DNA from: Eubacteriales Family XIII. Incertae Sedis bacterium
GTDB taxonomy: Bacteria > Bacillota > Clostridia > Peptostreptococcales > Anaerovoracaceae
Direction: 5' to 3'
DNA: 15,983 bases
Assembly (NCBI GenBank): GCA_031255695.1
Contig: JAIRSA010000105.1
Span: forward strand, 1 to 15,983
The position numbers were made by a program, and so were the translations under genes. Of the stretch, positions 13,704 through 15,983 are shown in pieces (position 1 is the stretch's first letter; each line of letters starts with the position of its first letter). A model generated the notes under the pieces. That model had not been told where the DNA came from. It searched no databases and saw only the letters and a program-made list of their open reading frames with translations.

Positions 13704-14633
13704 ATGAAAATAGTGTATATGGGGACGCCGGAATTCGCAGTAGGGCCGCTGAAGGCGCTATGCGAGAACGGTTTCGAAGTGGCGCTCGTGGTCAGTAGGC
13801 CTGACCGGGCCAGAGGGCGGGGGAAGAAGATCCAAAGCCCCCCCGTCAAGGAGGCGGCGGAATACTATGGGATCCCTGTCATGCAGCCGGAGAGGCTGAA
13901 AGGCGACAAGGCATTTGCGCAGGCATTGGGGGATGTGGGCGCGGATCTCATAGTGACGGCGGCCTATGGGCAGATCCTGCCCGCAGAGATCCTACAGGCG
14001 CCGCGCCTGGGATGCGTGAACATCCACGCTTCGCTCCTGCCGAAATACCGGGGCGCCGCCCCGATACAGCGGGCCATAATGGCCGGCGAGCGGGAGACAG
14101 GCGTGACGCTGATGTGGATGGCCGAGGAGATGGACGCGGGCGACGTGATCGCGTCGCGGAAGGCGGAGATAGGCCGCAAGGCCGCGTCGGAGCTTTTCGG
14201 CGAGCTTTCGGGGCTAGGCGCGGCCCTGCTCATAGACATGCTGCCTGGCCTGGCTTCAGGCACGGCGCCGAGGCAGCAGCAGGATCACGGCCTCGCGACA
14301 TACGCGCCGATGATCCGCAAAGAGGAGGGGCGCGTGGACTTCACCCAGGCGCCTGAGGCGATAGAGCGGCTGATACGGGGCCTGGACCCGCAGCCGGGCG
14401 CCTACGCCATATTCAGGGGGGCCCCGCTCAAGCTTTGGGGGGCGGAGCCATCCGGCATCCGGCATGAGGAAGCGCCGGGGACAGTTATTTCAGCCGACAG
14501 CAATGGCATTGCTGTTTCGGCAGGGGGGAGGGCGATACTGCTGACAGAGCTGCAGGCGCCCGGAAAAAAAGCTATGGCGGCCGCAGACTTCATCAGGGGG
14601 AACAGAATCGCGGCCGGCGAAACCATGTCATGA
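13704..14633 (+). CDS. fmt: Methionyl-tRNA formyltransferase
   Basis: The product is 309 residues, normal for the family. The start at 13704 (MKIVYMGTPEFAV) matches the conserved Rossmann start; the upstream open frame through the repeat is rejected. The catalytic set is Asn106, His108 and Asp144, seen in NIHASLLPKYRGAAPIQ and MDAGDV. The C-terminal part (about 205-309) is the OB-fold domain that binds tRNA. The enzyme formylates initiator Met-tRNA using 10-formyl-tetrahydrofolate. The ribosome site is weak (GAGAGGCG). It sits between def and rsmB and is probably in one transcript with them. Confidence 0.96.
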   Translation: MKIVYMGTPEFAVGPLKALCENGFEVALVVSRPDRARGRGKKIQSPPVKEAAEYYGIPVMQPERLKGDKAFAQALGDVGADLIVTAAYGQILPAEILQAPRLGCVNIHASLLPKYRGAAPIQRAIMAGERETGVTLMWMAEEMDAGDVIASRKAEIGRKAASELFGELSGLGAALLIDMLPGLASGTAPRQQQDHGLATYAPMIRKEEGRVDFTQAPEAIERLIRGLDPQPGAYAIFRGAPLKLWGAEPSGIRHEEAPGTVISADSNGIAVSAGGRAILLTELQAPGKKAMAAADFIRGNRIAAGETMS

Positions 14634-14646
14634 GGGGGAGGGAAAA

Positions 14647-15945
14647 ATGGACAGAAACAGGATATCGGCGTATTATACGCTGATGGATATCGAAAACAAC
14701 CTGGCTTATTCGAATTTGGCGCTGAAGCACCACATACGCAGGGGCAAGCCCGATGCCCCGGCATTTGTAAGGGAGATTACATATGGCGTGCTGAAGAACA
14801 AGATGTACCTTGACTATGTGATCGGCAACTTTGTCAAGACGCCTATCGGGAAGATGAGGAAAAGCGAGCGGATCATCCTCCGCATGGGCCTGTACCAGCT
14901 GATCTTCATGAATTCCGTGCCGGAATACGCGGCGGTCAACGAGAGCGTGGAGATCGCCAAGCGCTTTTCGTCCGGCAGCGAGGGATTCATCAACGGAGTG
15001 CTCAGGCAGTTCATCAGGGACCGCGCCTATATAGGGCCGCCCGATAGGGCCAAGGGCGAGGTGGAGCACCTGTCGCTCAAATATTCGTACGCGCCGTGGA
15101 TCGTCGAGCTCTGGCTCGCGTCATACGATTCGGAGACGGTGGAAGCGCTCCTGGCGGCGGGCAACATGACGCCGGAGTTCGCGATACGCGTCAACCAGAT
15201 GAAAATCACGCGCGAAGACCTGATCGAGCGCCTGCATGCCAAGGGCTTCAGCGTAAGGCCGAGCGCAAGGGCGCCGCAGGGGATCCTGGTCAACGGCTCC
15301 AACCTCCTGGAAGGCAGGCTGTACAAGAACGGCATGTTTTCCGTGCAGGACGAGAGCTCGCAGATCGCCGTGGAAATGGCGGCCCCGCAGGAGGGCGACA
15401 CGATAGTCGATGTCTGCTCCGCGCCGGGCGGCAAGGCCCTGGCGATGGCCGAGAAGATGAAAAACAGGGGCAGGATATACGCCTGGGACATCTATCACCG
15501 CAAGCTGTCGCTCATAGAGCAGGAAGCGCGCCGCCTGGGCATCGACATCATAGAGACGGGCTCGTGGGACTCGACGCGCTTGAATTCGGCGATGATCAAC
15601 TGCGCCGACAGGGTATTTGTGGACGCGCCATGTTCGGGGCTTGGCGTGGTGAGGCGCAAGCCGGAGATCAAGTACAAGGAAAACCCGGCCGAATTGGCGG
15701 AGCTGACCAGCAAACAGCTGGAGATACTCACGGCCTCGGCGAATTACGTGAAGCCGGGCGGGCTGCTTGTCTATTCGACATGCACGATATCCAAGGACGA
15801 AAACCAGGGGACAATAAGGAAATTCCTCAAGCGGAACAAGGCTTTCGAAGTCAAGGACACTTTGCAGCTGCTTCCGCATGTGGACAGCATGGACGGGTTC
15901 TTTATCTGCAGCATGAGAAGAACGGAGAACGTTTTGGGAGAATAA
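14647..15945 (+). CDS. rsmB: 16S rRNA (cytosine-967-C5)-methyltransferase RsmB
   Basis: The product is 432 residues, as expected. The start at 14647 follows a GGGGGAGGG site and lies 13 bases after the fmt stop. The N-terminal ~130 residues are a NusB-like RNA-binding helical domain (FVREITYGVLK, AAVNESVEIAK, FINGVLR). The methyltransferase domain has the SAM-binding motif VDVCSAPGGK (254-263), VDAPCSGLG (325-333) with Cys329, and YSTCTISKDENQ (376-387) with Cys379. The last is the nucleophile position in the family, and Cys329 the release cysteine. It methylates C967 (E. coli numbering) of 16S rRNA in the cytoplasm. Confidence 0.95.
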   Translation: MDRNRISAYYTLMDIENNLAYSNLALKHHIRRGKPDAPAFVREITYGVLKNKMYLDYVIGNFVKTPIGKMRKSERIILRMGLYQLIFMNSVPEYAAVNESVEIAKRFSSGSEGFINGVLRQFIRDRAYIGPPDRAKGEVEHLSLKYSYAPWIVELWLASYDSETVEALLAAGNMTPEFAIRVNQMKITREDLIERLHAKGFSVRPSARAPQGILVNGSNLLEGRLYKNGMFSVQDESSQIAVEMAAPQEGDTIVDVCSAPGGKALAMAEKMKNRGRIYAWDIYHRKLSLIEQEARRLGIDIIETGSWDSTRLNSAMINCADRVFVDAPCSGLGVVRRKPEIKYKENPAELAELTSKQLEILTASANYVKPGGLLVYSTCTISKDENQGTIRKFLKRNKAFEVKDTLQLLPHVDSMDGFFICSMRRTENVLGE

Positions 15946-15946
15946 T

Positions 15947-15983
15947 ATGGCTTTTTCGGCTAAGGCGGGGTTTCGTACAGACA
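15947..15983 (+). CDS. Start of next gene, possibly a PP2C-type protein phosphatase
   Basis: ATG at 15947 lies just after the rsmB stop with a GGGAG site (15936-15940). It encodes MAFSAKAGFRTD before the window ends. In Bacillota, rsmB is often followed by rlmN or by a PP2C phosphatase (prpC/stp) and a Ser/Thr kinase. The SAKxxxRTD start resembles the N-terminal strand of PP2C enzymes more than RlmN, but twelve residues cannot settle it. Confidence 0.45.
   Translation, partial: MAFSAKAGFRTD

Noticed and set aside
1..15983. tRNA or rRNA genes
   Set aside because: No cloverleaf with a T-loop signature or rRNA-like conserved block was recognised on either strand by eye; a tRNAscan run would be decisive.

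Overview
The window looks like a chromosomal piece of a GC-rich (roughly 60%), Gram-positive-type anaerobe of the Bacillota, most likely Clostridia. The clues are an S-layer-homology (SLH) anchored surface protein, a DUF3990/DUF3791 gene set typical of gut Clostridia, a Gram-positive-style cardiolipin synthase, QueH in place of QueG, and the order priA-def-fmt-rsmB followed by what may be a PP2C-type phosphatase. All recognised genes lie on the + strand. I cannot name a species from sequence alone.

Layout. 1-1007: the 3' end of an AAA ATPase gene overlapping a TOPRIM-like gene, a pair reminiscent of two-gene phage-defence modules; the second gene appears frameshifted near its end by a 7-bp tandem duplication. 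1008-2085: about 1.1 kb without a convincing gene, holding a strong promoter, a structured element and two GC-rich tandem repeats. 2086-4716: a large secreted protein with duplicated MoaF-like domains, a poly-glycine linker and three SLH repeats, followed by a repeat and a clear terminator. 5081-6104: a lower-GC island with a strong promoter and three small overlapping or adjacent genes (DUF3990, an unnamed small protein, DUF3791). 6218-6358: a non-coding element with 22-bp inverted ends, probably a MITE. 6662-9577: thioredoxin, cardiolipin synthase and thymidine kinase. 9841-15983: a strong promoter, then queH-priA-def-fmt-rsmB and the first codons of one more gene.

Functionally the right half is housekeeping: queuosine synthesis, replication restart, N-terminal formyl-Met handling (Fmt adds the formyl group to Met-tRNA, Def removes it from the new protein), and 16S rRNA methylation. 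The left half is accessory: a possible defence pair, a surface protein, a possible ADP-ribosyltransferase module and a small transposon derivative.

The most unusual feature is window-wide. Most gaps beside the housekeeping and SLH genes carry their own GC-rich tandem array (units of about 35-74 bp, two to five copies). Copies agree closely within several arrays, while different arrays share at most short motifs. The arrays are absent from the defence-like and DUF3990 segments. Two lie inside the apparent priA-def-fmt operon, so they would be transcribed. I can offer no established name for them. No tRNA, rRNA or CRISPR array was seen.
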